Below, one piece after another: positions 55,751 through 64,000 of a stretch of 64,000 nt of DNA. Where the stretch lies: positions 62,001 through 126,000 of the forward strand of contig JAKVCA010000019.1 of assembly GCA_022448315.1 (NCBI GenBank), in the 5' to 3' direction. The translations under genes and the position numbers were made by a program. Numbering within the stretch: position 1 is the first letter of the stretch; each line of letters starts with the position of its first letter. This DNA is from Pirellulaceae bacterium (GTDB taxonomy: Bacteria; Planctomycetota; Planctomycetia; Pirellulales; Pirellulaceae). The notes below the pieces were generated by a model. The model ran no database searches. It worked only from the letters and a program-made list of their open reading frames with translations, and was not told where the DNA came from.

Positions 55751-57487
55751 GTGAATCACATTCAACGCCAAGTAAGATTTGCGCAACGGAGAATGAATAT
55801 CCAGACATTCGCGGCGTGGCTCCCTTGGAGTCTCGCGGCAACTTGGTTTGTCGGATTGATCGCGATTGCCCTACCCAAGCTTGTTGATCTGGGAAGCCGT
55901 GACTACGTGGCAAACTCAACCACCTGGATGGGTATCTGGCTTGGAGGAGGGACGTTCCTGGCCGTCGTCGTGGCAGGCGCGGCGTCATTTATCCGCCGAG
56001 CAACCAGCTTCCAGTCGGCCGTAGAAATTGACCGACGAGCCGGTTTGGACGAAAGAACGGCAACCGCGATCAGTCTTGGAAACTCCAACGATCTGAAGGG
56101 TCCGGCAGAACAGATTGTCATCGAAGACGCCAACCGACGACTCGATGGAATCGACCTCTCAAAACTGTTCAATGTGCGATTCGCTCGAACCTCGCCACTC
56201 TCCTTGCTCATTCTTTTGTCCGGTCTTTTGATCGGTTGGGCCGTTCCGAACGCCAAGACTTCTGAAACGCCAGTTCTGGACCCGACCGAAGTGGTCAATC
56301 GCGAACAGCTGGAAGAGACCTCAGAAGATCTGAAAGAAAAACTCCTTGAGCAACTCAAGATCGCGGAAGAAGCCGGCTTGGAAGAAGCTGCAGAGCTTTT
56401 CAAAGCGTTGGAGAAACAGGCATCGGAATTGGATTCCGATCGAGAAATGAGCAAGAAGGAAGCTCTTGTCAAACTCAACGATCTCAAGGACCAATTGGAA
56501 TCTCGCGCCAAAGAACTCGGTGATGCGAAACAGATGCAGCAGACTTTTGCGAAGCTGGACGACATCAAAGAGGGCCCCGCAGACAAATTGGTTCAGGCCA
56601 TGAAAGATGGCAACTTTGAAAAGGCAAACGAGCAGCTGAGTGAACTCGCAGAGCAATTGGGAGACGAAGCACTCTCCCCCGAACAAAAGCAGGCGATGAA
56701 AGAACAACTCGAAGAGTTGGCGGAGAAGTTGAGCGAAATGGCGAATCAACAACAACAGCAAGAGGAAGCACTGGAACAGCGGATCGCCGAGGCTCAAAGA
56801 CAGGGAGACCTCGAGAAAGCGGCGGAACTCCAAGAGCAGTTGGAACAGATGCAAAAACAACAGGGCAATTCTTCGCAGCAACTTCAAGATCTGGCTCAAA
56901 TGCTGCAAAACGCGTCCGAAAGTTTGAATTCAGAGTTGGGAGATCCTCAAAACATGCAACAGGCCCAACAGGGCTTGCAAGACCTCGCCCAATCACTGGA
57001 AGGGCTTCAGAAACAGATGGACGAACTTGAGTCTCTGGAGGGAGTGTTGTCTCAGGTTGGAGAATGCAAAGGCCAACTCTCCAGCCAACCCGGTTCGCAG
57101 TCCGGCTCGCAACCGGGGGGACAAGGGCAGAGCCAAGGACAAGGACTCGCTCAGAGCGGGCAGGGCAAGGGACAAGGACAGGGCAGTGGACAAGGGGAAG
57201 GAGACGGTCTTGGTGAAGGTCAGGGATACGGAGAACGACCGGAAAATGCGACCGAGACCGGGACATTCGAGTCCAAGGTCGATGGCACGCCGCAACAAGG
57301 CGAAGTGGTGATCAGCGGCAAAATAAATGGACCCAACAAAAATGGAGTGAGCCGAGCTGAAATTCAGCAATCGATTCAGTCGGCCCGCCAAAGCGACGTG
57401 GATCCGGTAGGCGAGCAGCAGCTTCCCAGATCCAAACGGGACCAGGTAAAGGAATACTTTGAGAAGTTCCGCAAACGCGGAAACTAG
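55751..57487 (+). CDS. Membrane protein with long coiled coil and Gln/Gly-rich tail
   Basis: 578 residues from a GTG at 55751, with AGGAG at the right spacing. Hydrophobic segments near residues 20-42, 58-82 and 150-168 suggest three membrane passes. Residues about 175-440 are a highly charged coiled coil of Glu, Lys, Gln and Leu. Residues about 440-500 are Gly/Gln/Ser repeats of a GQGQ type. The C-terminus (RSKRDQVKEYFEKFRKRGN) is basic. No enzyme motif is visible. Similar planctomycete proteins sit beside MoxR-type ATPase genes, but no such neighbour is present here. Confidence 0.8.
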   Translation: MNHIQRQVRFAQRRMNIQTFAAWLPWSLAATWFVGLIAIALPKLVDLGSRDYVANSTTWMGIWLGGGTFLAVVVAGAASFIRRATSFQSAVEIDRRAGLDERTATAISLGNSNDLKGPAEQIVIEDANRRLDGIDLSKLFNVRFARTSPLSLLILLSGLLIGWAVPNAKTSETPVLDPTEVVNREQLEETSEDLKEKLLEQLKIAEEAGLEEAAELFKALEKQASELDSDREMSKKEALVKLNDLKDQLESRAKELGDAKQMQQTFAKLDDIKEGPADKLVQAMKDGNFEKANEQLSELAEQLGDEALSPEQKQAMKEQLEELAEKLSEMANQQQQQEEALEQRIAEAQRQGDLEKAAELQEQLEQMQKQQGNSSQQLQDLAQMLQNASESLNSELGDPQNMQQAQQGLQDLAQSLEGLQKQMDELESLEGVLSQVGECKGQLSSQPGSQSGSQPGGQGQSQGQGLAQSGQGKGQGQGSGQGEGDGLGEGQGYGERPENATETGTFESKVDGTPQQGEVVISGKINGPNKNGVSRAEIQQSIQSARQSDVDPVGEQQLPRSKRDQVKEYFEKFRKRGN

Positions 57488-57549
57488 CTCGGCAACATTT
57501 CTTGTTGGGACCGTGGGATCATTGTCTCCACGATCTTTCGCTCGCTTTT

Positions 57550-57867
57550 CTAGAAAATCCCCAACTGGTCCCGGGCGTCATCGGTCATTTTTTCGGGCGT
57601 CCAAGGCGGGTCCATGACCACCTTCACATCCACTTCACCGACATTATCGAGCTTGGAAATTTCTTCTTTTGAATTCCCCACAAGTTGCGGTCCGGCGGGG
57701 CACATGGGACTGGTCATCGTCATTTCAATATTGACCTGTTCCTTGCCGTCATCACCTGCCTCAATAGCGACGTTATAGATCAACCCCAGGTCAACGATGT
57801 TGACGAACAATTCAGGGTCAATGACGTTCTTAAGTGCCTCGTAAACATTTTCTTCTGTAAGCGCCAT
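57550..57867 (-). CDS. SufT-like/MIP18-family (DUF59) iron-sulfur assembly factor
   Basis: About 105 residues from the ATG at 57867. The DUF59 pattern is clear: VIDPELFVNIVDLGLIYNVAIE, then the conserved TMTSPMCPAG with its cysteine, and VDVKVVMDPPWTPEKM. The family helps mature iron-sulfur proteins (SufT, MIP18, PaaD). It lies downstream of the Rieske gene on the same strand, with a gap of about 57 bases, a sensible pairing of an Fe-S protein and a maturation factor. The longer frame to 57900 has no better start. Confidence 0.9.
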   Translation of the reverse strand: MALTEENVYEALKNVIDPELFVNIVDLGLIYNVAIEAGDDGKEQVNIEMTMTSPMCPAGPQLVGNSKEEISKLDNVGEVDVKVVMDPPWTPEKMTDDARDQLGIF

Positions 57868-57924
57868 GATATTTTCATCCCTTCTCATCCACGTGTGCAA
57901 AGTGACAGTCTTAACGACCTACTC

Positions 57925-58239
57925 TTATTCTTCCATGAGAACCCAAACTCGACCATCTTCAATCTTAGCGGAAAACGCCTTCGTTGGCTGCGTTGCCGGC
58001 ATGGTCAGAGCCTCGCCGGTTTGAACATCGAATTTCGCCCCATGCCTGGGGCAAGCGAGAGTGCCGCCATCGAAACAACCTTCGCTCAATGGACCGCCGT
58101 CGTGAGTGCATACATCTTCGAGACAGGAAACTTGACCACGATGGCTCATCACGACCAAAACACAGTCTCCCGCCTCAACCACCAGCGGTTCCCCCTCAAT
58201 AAGCTCCTCGGCTGCCGCAACATCGGTCCAGTCTGCCAT
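57925..58239 (-). CDS. Rieske-type [2Fe-2S] ferredoxin
   Basis: About 104 residues from the ATG at 58239. The Rieske cluster ligands are intact: Cys44 and His46 in CTHDGG, and Cys63 and His66 in CPRHGAKFD. No membrane helix or catalytic domain is attached, so it fits the stand-alone ferredoxin component of a dioxygenase-like system or a NirD-like protein. No oxygenase subunit is nearby. The SufT-like gene follows. Confidence 0.9.
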   Translation of the reverse strand: MADWTDVAAAEELIEGEPLVVEAGDCVLVVMSHRGQVSCLEDVCTHDGGPLSEGCFDGGTLACPRHGAKFDVQTGEALTMPATQPTKAFSAKIEDGRVWVLMEE

Positions 58240-58403
58240 ACTCACATCCTTTGTTTCCAAACGTATTTGGTTTGAAAGCCGCAACGATGAGCCACGCAAA
58301 ACCGCCGTGTGCCAAGTGCGTTTCTAACCTCAAAACTGAATTGCAAATCAGCGATCAACAACCCGTGAACCGGGATTGGACTCACCGCAAAAAAAGGCGA
58401 GCA

Positions 58404-60434
58404 TCAATCGGTGGGCGGCCGCTGAATATCGTATTTACGTATCTTACGGTCCAAGGTCGAACGTTCGATCCCCAGGATGCTGCTCGCCTGGCTTTTGTTC
58501 CACTTGGTTGCCGTCAGCGTCGCCACGATATGTCTTTTTTCGATTTCGGTGAGGCTTAGCGGGATATACGAAGATTTCGCCGCAGCAAATTCGAAAGACT
58601 CGCTCGCCGTTGCCAGGCTCGTCAGCACGAGTTCTTCCGCTTCGATGACCTTCCTCTGCGAGAGAACCACGGCCCGCTCAATCACGTTTTTGAGTTCTCG
58701 AACATTCCCCGGCCATCGATACTCCCTCATTTTCTGCATCGCCCCCACGCTGAATCCCTCAATTCGGCGCCCGGTCTCGACATTAAATCGGTGCAAGAAG
58801 TGCTCCGCCAGTTCGACCAGATCTTCAGGACGCTTCCGCAGCGGCGAAACATAGATTTCCAGGACGTGGAGACGGAAATAAAGGTCCTTTCGGAAATTGC
58901 CCTGCCGAACTTCTTTCTCAAGATCTCGGTTCGTTGCAGAAATGACACGTACATCTGCCTTGATCGGCTTGCTACCACCAACCCTTTCAAAGGCGTGTCC
59001 CTCAAGCACTCTCAAAAATTTGGCCTGGATTCCAGGAGTCATCTCCCCAATTTCGTCGAGCATCAAGGTCCCTTGGTGAGCTGCCTCAAACTTGCCGACC
59101 TTACGATCCGTGGCTCCAGTGAATGCCCCTTTTTCGTGTCCGAAAAGCTCACTTTCAAGAAGAGTCTCCGTGAGTGCAGCGCAATTCAAGCAGACAAACG
59201 GTCCTTCTCGACGCGGGCTGGAGTAGTGAACCGCGCGTGCGACGAGTTCTTTGCCAACACCACTCTCGCCACGGATCAAGACCGTTGCACTGCTGGGCGC
59301 GGCCCTAGCAATTTGATTGTGGACCTCAATCATGTCGTCACTTCGACCGACGATTTCGCTTTCCACGCCGAGGCGAGCCCTTAATTCATCGAGCTCATGC
59401 TGACTTTTGGACAAGTCTTCGACAAGGTTCTGTTGGCGACGAAGATTTTGGAGAGCAAGCGCAACATTCTTTGCCACGGCGAGTGTGAATTCCAAGTCGA
59501 CCGGATCAAGAATGCTGGTGGCCCTGGTGGTGTACAAATGAATGAGACCAATCGTCCTTTTACCAACTCGAACAGGAGCGCATATCACACTCGTCGATAG
59601 GATCTCACCGGCACTATCCCGGATTCCCAGCTTGCTATCCCCTTCGATGTCGCGTGCGAGGACCGCCTCACCCTCACCGATCACTGTCTCGCGTAGAAAG
59701 TCGGAAACACCACGGTACTGTGGCAGCTGATCCGAACGAGACGCAAGCACACGGAGTTCGGAGGAACCTCCGCTCTCTGCTTTGCCCCTCAATAACAGGG
59801 CTCCCGCATCTGCCTGGGTCCCATCAATCAGCCCATTGATGGCGATCTGCCCAACTCCCTTGGCATCTCGCTCGCAGGCCAGGTCGAAGGCGAGCTTGCA
59901 CAAATTGGCAGTCGCCTTGCTTAGCTTGGGAAAATCACCCGCTTCCACATGAGGCGCATCGAGGAGGCGAGTATTTTGACGTCGGTGAGTAATGGTGGTG
60001 GGCTCAAGAACTTCACAGGTCTCCCCTCCTCCAGCTACAGGTGCAGGTGCGACAGCTTCATCTTCTCCGTCTATAGGATGCTTCTCCGTCAGAGATTTTG
60101 CCGCGTTCGAGGCCTCACGCCCCTGATAGGCAGCTGCCAAATCGGTCACGTAGGCCAATTGGGTATTTGCGATCCTGATAACATCCCCCACCTGTAGGGT
60201 GACATCCCCCTGAATCTTCTCCTCACCGACCTGAGTTCCATTGCGACTCTCGAGGTCCCGAAGGTACCAAGTTCCCTCGTCGGAAAATATTTCAGCATGC
60301 TGACGACTTGCCTGCTCGTCTTGAATCACAATTTGACTGGTATTCGCACGTCCAATCGTCACGCGACGCCCCGGAACCAACCGAAAAACGTCGGACCATT
60401 TCGTCCCATCGCGAATGACCAAATAGGCTAACAA
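58404..60434 (-). CDS. Sigma-54 dependent activator with FHA and GAF domains
   Basis: 676 residues. An N-terminal FHA domain ([15 protein letters not shown] and SRNGT, residues about 23-66) reads phosphothreonine. A GAF domain (residues about 180-330) follows, then the AAA+ core: Walker A GESGVGKE (389-396), GAFTGAT (436-442), Walker [10 protein letters not shown] and the R-finger region. A Fis-type HTH ends the protein ([19 protein letters not shown]). The GAFTGA motif shows it contacts sigma-54. Its signal is likely protein phosphorylation through the FHA domain plus a small ligand at GAF. It is alone, with no kinase beside it. Confidence 0.95.
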   Translation of the reverse strand: MLAYLVIRDGTKWSDVFRLVPGRRVTIGRANTSQIVIQDEQASRQHAEIFSDEGTWYLRDLESRNGTQVGEEKIQGDVTLQVGDVIRIANTQLAYVTDLAAAYQGREASNAAKSLTEKHPIDGEDEAVAPAPVAGGGETCEVLEPTTITHRRQNTRLLDAPHVEAGDFPKLSKATANLCKLAFDLACERDAKGVGQIAINGLIDGTQADAGALLLRGKAESGGSSELRVLASRSDQLPQYRGVSDFLRETVIGEGEAVLARDIEGDSKLGIRDSAGEILSTSVICAPVRVGKRTIGLIHLYTTRATSILDPVDLEFTLAVAKNVALALQNLRRQQNLVEDLSKSQHELDELRARLGVESEIVGRSDDMIEVHNQIARAAPSSATVLIRGESGVGKELVARAVHYSSPRREGPFVCLNCAALTETLLESELFGHEKGAFTGATDRKVGKFEAAHQGTLMLDEIGEMTPGIQAKFLRVLEGHAFERVGGSKPIKADVRVISATNRDLEKEVRQGNFRKDLYFRLHVLEIYVSPLRKRPEDLVELAEHFLHRFNVETGRRIEGFSVGAMQKMREYRWPGNVRELKNVIERAVVLSQRKVIEAEELVLTSLATASESFEFAAAKSSYIPLSLTEIEKRHIVATLTATKWNKSQASSILGIERSTLDRKIRKYDIQRPPTD

Positions 60435-60749
60435 AGGAATCTCCGAAGAATCATGGAGGCGATCGCTTAATTTGAAAGTACACTCTACCGGATGGAAGAC
60501 AGGAAAGGGGCGGTATCCCGATCGGAACGATTATAACCGCCACAAAATCTTGTATTTTTCGTTTGTCCCCCGTATTTTACGGTTTAGGGTCTCTGTACTG
60601 TAACTAGACTAGAGGTTGAATCTTCGACAAACCGCGCTGATTCTCGAGCTTCGCTTGGCTTGTTATTCTGCCAAAACGGGCTCACGGAACAGAGAATATG
60701 GTGCGAAGTCGACTTTTTTGCTTGGCACCCACTGCAGGAGTGATGAACT
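60435..60749. other. Divergent intergenic region
   Basis: About 315 bases between the activator gene (leftward) and the DUF1598 gene (rightward). A TTGGCACCCACTGCA string at 60722-60736 resembles a sigma-54 site but the GG-GC distance is wrong (8 rather than 10 bases). No convincing promoter was found. Confidence 0.35.
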
Positions 60750-62153
60750 ATGTCGAAAAGAATCGGCATGAAATCAATGTCGAATGCCGCAACTTGTTGG
60801 TTCTTGAAAAGCCTACTCGTTGTCGCTTGTCTTTCCAGCTCGGCTTTCGCTGGAGGTAACAACAACGGTGGCATCGGGAACGGCGGTTTCAATTTCAACA
60901 ATGTCGGCGGTGTAAAAATCGATGCAAACGGCATCATTCAAAACACCAGCGTCGAAGACCGCGCAAAGCTGATCGACTTTCTAAAACGATCGACCAAGGC
61001 ACCTGAGGGTGAACTTGGGAAAAAGACCGAGATCCGCATGGTTTCTCTGAAAGGTCTTGAAGCTGCAATTCAGAAAGCGAATGTGAAAGAACTCTACGAG
61101 TTGCCAGCAGAAATTCGGTATCTCGCTGGACTTCAGCGGATTCAGTACATCTTTCTGTATCCCGAAAAGAACGACATCGTGATCGCCGGTCCTGCGGAAG
61201 GTTGGGAGTTCAACGACGAGGGTATCATGGTGGGCAAAACGACCCGTCGCCCCGTCCTCCAATTGGCCGACCTGATGACCTCACTACAAACAGCTCGCTC
61301 GGCGGGCGAAGGTCAAGGCATCAGCGTCTCCATCGACCCGACCCAGGAAGGCCGTCAGAGATACAGCCAATTTATGCGACAAGTTCGCGGCCTGTCTCCT
61401 CAGGTTCTCGCCGGTGCTCGACAAGCGATGGGTCCCCAGGAAATCAAGCTGACCGGTGTTCCCACCAATAGTCGCTACGCTCGCATCCTTGTTGCTGCTG
61501 ATTATCAGATGAAGCGTCTCGCCATGGACCTGAAAGAGGCTCCTGTCGGGAACCTCCCTAGCTTCCTTGATCTCATGCAGAAACGTCGTTCCACAGTTTC
61601 GGCGAATGTCATGCCACGCTGGTGGCTGGCCTGCTCATACGAGCCAATCGCCAAGAGCGGTGACGGACTGGCTTTCGAAATCAAGGGGCAAGGCGTCAAG
61701 GCCATGACTGAAGATGAACTGGTCACAGCCGAGGGTGAAGTCGTTGGAACCGGTCGCAAGAACCCAATTGCCGAGCAATGGGCCAACCAGATGACTGAAA
61801 AATACGACGAACTGAGCGTCGCTGAGACGATCTTTGGAGAACTTCGAAACATCATGGACATGAGCGTCGTTGGTGCTCTCGTGGTTCGTGAGGAGATGCT
61901 ACGAAAAGTTAATCTGGAACTGCCCGTCTTGACCGGTGAAGTCGAGTTGGACACGCCGGATTGGCCAACCCCTCGAGCTGTAGACACCCAGTGCAGCTTC
62001 ATGAAAGTCGGTCGGAATACCGTGGTTACCGCCTCGGGTGGTGTCCTCGTCGATTCGTGGGGCGTTGCTGACAAGCAAGAAGAAAGTCCCATGGTCGGAC
62101 TGGTCCGCACTCAAGCAGATGCAGATGGCATGAGCCGCTGGTGGTGGAACTAG
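60750..62153 (+). CDS. DUF1598 exported protein
   Basis: 467 residues. A signal peptide (SLLVVACLSSSAFAGG, cleavage near residue 34) precedes a Gly/Asn-rich stretch and the DUF1598 body. The latter includes RAKLIDFLKRSTKAP, ELYELPAEIRYLAGLQRIQYI, NDIVIAGPAEGW and RRPVLQLADLM. The family is found almost only in planctomycetes and has no known function. It ends with a Trp-rich SRWWWN. AGGAG lies about 11 bases before the ATG. A strong terminator follows. Confidence 0.9.
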   Translation: MSKRIGMKSMSNAATCWFLKSLLVVACLSSSAFAGGNNNGGIGNGGFNFNNVGGVKIDANGIIQNTSVEDRAKLIDFLKRSTKAPEGELGKKTEIRMVSLKGLEAAIQKANVKELYELPAEIRYLAGLQRIQYIFLYPEKNDIVIAGPAEGWEFNDEGIMVGKTTRRPVLQLADLMTSLQTARSAGEGQGISVSIDPTQEGRQRYSQFMRQVRGLSPQVLAGARQAMGPQEIKLTGVPTNSRYARILVAADYQMKRLAMDLKEAPVGNLPSFLDLMQKRRSTVSANVMPRWWLACSYEPIAKSGDGLAFEIKGQGVKAMTEDELVTAEGEVVGTGRKNPIAEQWANQMTEKYDELSVAETIFGELRNIMDMSVVGALVVREEMLRKVNLELPVLTGEVELDTPDWPTPRAVDTQCSFMKVGRNTVVTASGGVLVDSWGVADKQEESPMVGLVRTQADADGMSRWWWN

Positions 62154-62179
62154 TCCTACCTGCTTCGCCAAGCAAAATC

Positions 62180-62213
62180 AAAAAACACCCGTGGGAAACC
62201 GCGGGTGTTTTTT
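62180..62213. terminator. Bidirectional Rho-independent terminator
   Basis: Arms AAAAAACACCCGTGG (62180-62194) and CCGCGGGTGTTTTTT (62199-62213) pair over 15 bases with one wobble around a GAAA tetraloop. The A-run on one side and T-run on the other let it work for the DUF1598 gene and for the convergent ogt gene. Confidence 0.93.
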
Positions 62214-62391
62214 CGTTTCCCCCTAAACATAAAAGCCACTGGCACGATAACCACTGAGAATGCACTCCGGCTTCCTCAGCATGGTGTGAGACCGTCAGAC
62301 AAATTCAGGTCGGCTTTTAACCGGGCTTGCCTGTTCACTGAAACCCGAAGACGATTCCACTTGACTCAGCACATCTTCGTCACAAAGGACT

Positions 62392-62943
62392 TCAGCTTGC
62401 TGCTTCAAGCTTGAGCAGCCTTTCTTTCAGATTGATTCCCTGAGGCGCACTGAATCCCCCCATGCGGCCTCCACAACTGACCACACGGTGGCACGGAATC
62501 AGGAGAGGAACTTTATTCTTTGCCATGATGTTTCCCACCGCCCTGTAAGCGCGAGGAGAGCCTGCACTTGCGGCCAGTTGTTGGTAAGTCAAAGTCTTTC
62601 CTCGTGGAATCGCGTGGCAGGCACGGAGGACTTTTTTCTGAAAAGGAGTCGTGGCGTGCACATGAACCGGCACTCTGCTGAGGTCGACATGGCCACCCTT
62701 CAAGAAGTCCTGAATGTCATTTTCCACTTTGCGCGCGAACGTCTTCACCTTACCAGGCAGATCGGCCTCGAACACATCCACTTTCAGGTGCTTGGACTCC
62801 TTGACCAAATGGTTCTGGCAACGCTTCAGATCGACGCAGCCCATCGCCAGGGTCCAGACCAAACCTTGATCTAGATACAGACCAATCCAGCCGATTGGAG
62901 ATTCGAACAGATGCTGCCAAACGGGGGAATTTTCTTCTGTCAT
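62392..62943 (-). CDS. ogt: Methylated-DNA--protein-cysteine methyltransferase
   Basis: 183 residues. The alkyl acceptor Cys151 lies in IPCHRVV, followed by GGRMGGFSAPQGINLKERLL. The DNA-binding helix region (RGKTLTYQQLAASAGSPRAYRAVGNIMAKN) is typical. It repairs O6-methylguanine. An N-terminal domain of about 80 residues with no Ada regulatory cysteines makes it the Ogt/MGMT form rather than Ada. It is convergent with the DUF1598 gene. Confidence 0.95.
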   Translation of the reverse strand: MTEENSPVWQHLFESPIGWIGLYLDQGLVWTLAMGCVDLKRCQNHLVKESKHLKVDVFEADLPGKVKTFARKVENDIQDFLKGGHVDLSRVPVHVHATTPFQKKVLRACHAIPRGKTLTYQQLAASAGSPRAYRAVGNIMAKNKVPLLIPCHRVVSCGGRMGGFSAPQGINLKERLLKLEAAS

Positions 62944-63293
62944 TTCAGACCTACCATGGACGGTTCTGCCTGAGTCGCATTTCCGAGACCACGACCCAGG
63001 ATCCGAATAATCATTTCATCTAACGGCTTCAAAGCCGAAGTAAATTCATCGCCGCGCCGGGCGACAAATTTCGACAACACGACTAAAATACGTAGGGATC
63101 GCAAACCGCGTCACGGTTCAAGAAGTTCAACGAGTCCGAGGGCTGGGCCCCATAAAAATCATGGCAATACTCTCACAACGAATCTGACTTCGCTTGAACA
63201 CGTCGCAAATCGAAGCGTATTATCATAACTTGGATCACTCCGTCAGGCATCGCGATGACACCTTGCCTAAGATACGGATACGAGGAGATCACC
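62944..63293. other. Divergent intergenic region
   Basis: About 350 bases between ogt (leftward) and the partial gene at the right edge. It contains a candidate promoter, listed separately. No RNA gene or repeat was seen. Confidence 0.35.
63194..63223 (+). promoter_or_regulatory. Candidate sigma-70-like promoter
   Basis: TTGAAC (63194-63199) and TATTAT (63218-63223) with an 18-base spacer. The -10 box matches the consensus at five of six positions and the -35 box at four. It would start transcription near 63230, about 65 bases before the GTG start of the partial gene. Confidence 0.42.
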
Positions 63294-64000
63294 GTGTCAC
63301 ATTTTGGTTCCTACAGCGATGATTTTTACGTCAATATGCACCTGAATACCGAAATGGAACTCCCATCGAATCGCGACACGGTCCTGCATTTTTTTGAACA
63401 GCTTCAAAAGTACTATCCCACGATGCGAAATTTCTACGGTCGTGAGCGGGGTGAGTATGTCCTCGAGGAAGATAAAGACCTGGGCTATTACCGATGGGCG
63501 ACGGTTGAACCGAAACGTGTCTCTTCAGGTTATGTGAACCCGGCAGAACTTCAAGTTGCCATCGATCAGTGCCTGAATATCTTGGACCTTGTCCCGCATA
63601 CGCTCTCGATGAGCCCGTTGGACTGTGAGTCCCTGAACATCATGTATGGGTTCGACTACACTTATCGCGGGAATCAGAACGAAGTCGTTGCTGAAACGTT
63701 GGGCCTGCCTCCCGCGTTCGCCAAGCTGAACGAACTGCCGGAAGCTTCACTACTTTGCCAAGAGCCTAATGTGCAGTTTTCTTTGGATTCCGACTGCCGG
63801 ACCCAGGTCCGTATCGGTGTCGAAACTCGTACAACCGCCTACCATATTCGCAACGGAGAATTCCCTGAAGAACAGTTGAGCGTATACCTTACGGTTCGAA
63901 GATACGGCAGTTTGGACCCAGGTGAAACTTACGTCTCAGCCATTCAGCAACTCGCGGAAACCTGTCAGAGCTTGATGGAGAGCTACTTGATCGAAAATAT
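63294..64000 (+). CDS. Conserved-looking protein, truncated by window end
   Basis: 235 full codons are present and no stop occurs before the edge. The GTG at 63294 follows GAGGAGA (63282-63288) at a good distance. The product begins VSHFGSYSDDFYVNMHLNTE and continues with FFEQLQKYYPTMRNFYGRE, YVLEEDKDLGYYRWATVEPK and QFSLDSDCRTQVRIGVETRT. It has no signal peptide, membrane segment or known catalytic motif. It has the look of a conserved soluble planctomycete protein of unknown role. The missing 3' end prevents a length check. Confidence 0.85.
   Translation, partial: MSHFGSYSDDFYVNMHLNTEMELPSNRDTVLHFFEQLQKYYPTMRNFYGRERGEYVLEEDKDLGYYRWATVEPKRVSSGYVNPAELQVAIDQCLNILDLVPHTLSMSPLDCESLNIMYGFDYTYRGNQNEVVAETLGLPPAFAKLNELPEASLLCQEPNVQFSLDSDCRTQVRIGVETRTTAYHIRNGEFPEEQLSVYLTVRRYGSLDPGETYVSAIQQLAETCQSLMESYLIEN

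Noticed and set aside
55903-56586. Long minus-strand open frame (227 codons) inside the coiled-coil gene
   Set aside because: It is the antisense shadow of a Glu/Lys/Gln-rich coding sequence; the translation is a Ser/Arg-rich mirror with no family likeness.
60722-60736. Sigma-54-like TTGGCAC...TGCA upstream of the DUF1598 gene
   Set aside because: The GG and GC elements are eight rather than ten bases apart, and the site overlaps the ribosome binding region.

Overview
The window is chromosomal DNA of a planctomycete, most likely from the Pirellulales/Rhodopirellula side of the phylum. The evidence is a set of genes typical of that group: a DUF1549/DUF1553 haem-motif protein next to a Tat-exported DUF1501 protein, a DUF1598 protein, several long signal-peptide proteins with no wider family, lipid A genes (lpxA, lpxC), and bacterial methanofuran-biosynthesis genes. 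I see no rRNA, tRNA, CRISPR array, insertion sequence or prophage. Starts are often GTG or TTG, and several are supported by good Shine-Dalgarno sequences.

Layout. 0.3-10.7 kb is an envelope block: an exported protein and a HEAT-repeat lipoprotein, then the leftward set ompH/skp - lpxC - lpxA - Gfo/Idh/MocA oxidoreductase. Divergent from it is a BamA-like outer-membrane assembly factor whose POTRA part and beta-barrel part lie in two consecutive genes. 10.9-15.2 kb holds the DUF1501 and DUF1549/1553 pair. 16-20 kb is a rightward set of an ABC-2 type permease and two DUF21/CBS (CNNM/CorC-like) membrane proteins. 20-28 kb has a short-chain dehydrogenase, thpR, a PfkB-family kinase, glnS, gltX and an unknown membrane protein. 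28-38 kb has a fumarylacetoacetase-family hydrolase, an AIM24-family protein, an acyl-CoA ligase and 3-hydroxyacyl-CoA dehydrogenase pair, a DUF4430 plus DUF6580-like pair, a ketoacyl-synthase homologue without its catalytic cysteine, and an exported unknown.

38.9-46.7 kb is the most notable region. It is a tight rightward run of a ferritin-like protein, an SDR enzyme, a SIS-domain protein, a core (C-terminal-only) MetE-type methyltransferase, an UlaG-type metallohydrolase, and three methanofuran-biosynthesis genes (mfnD-, mfnF- and mfnE-like). The three mfn genes point to a methanofuran/tetrahydromethanopterin C1 pathway, and the core-MetE gene in the same run may be tied to it. 47-64 kb holds housekeeping and regulatory genes: aspS, an HTH-receiver protein, moaC, nrdR, an OsmC protein, a ROK sugar kinase, lepA, a Gln/Gly-rich membrane protein, a SufT-like protein, a Rieske ferredoxin, a sigma-54 activator with FHA and GAF domains, a DUF1598 protein, ogt, and a conserved-looking gene cut by the right edge.

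Functional calls rest on motif reading and family knowledge; no database search was run. The least certain points are the exact start codons, the substrates of generic enzyme families, and all promoter calls.
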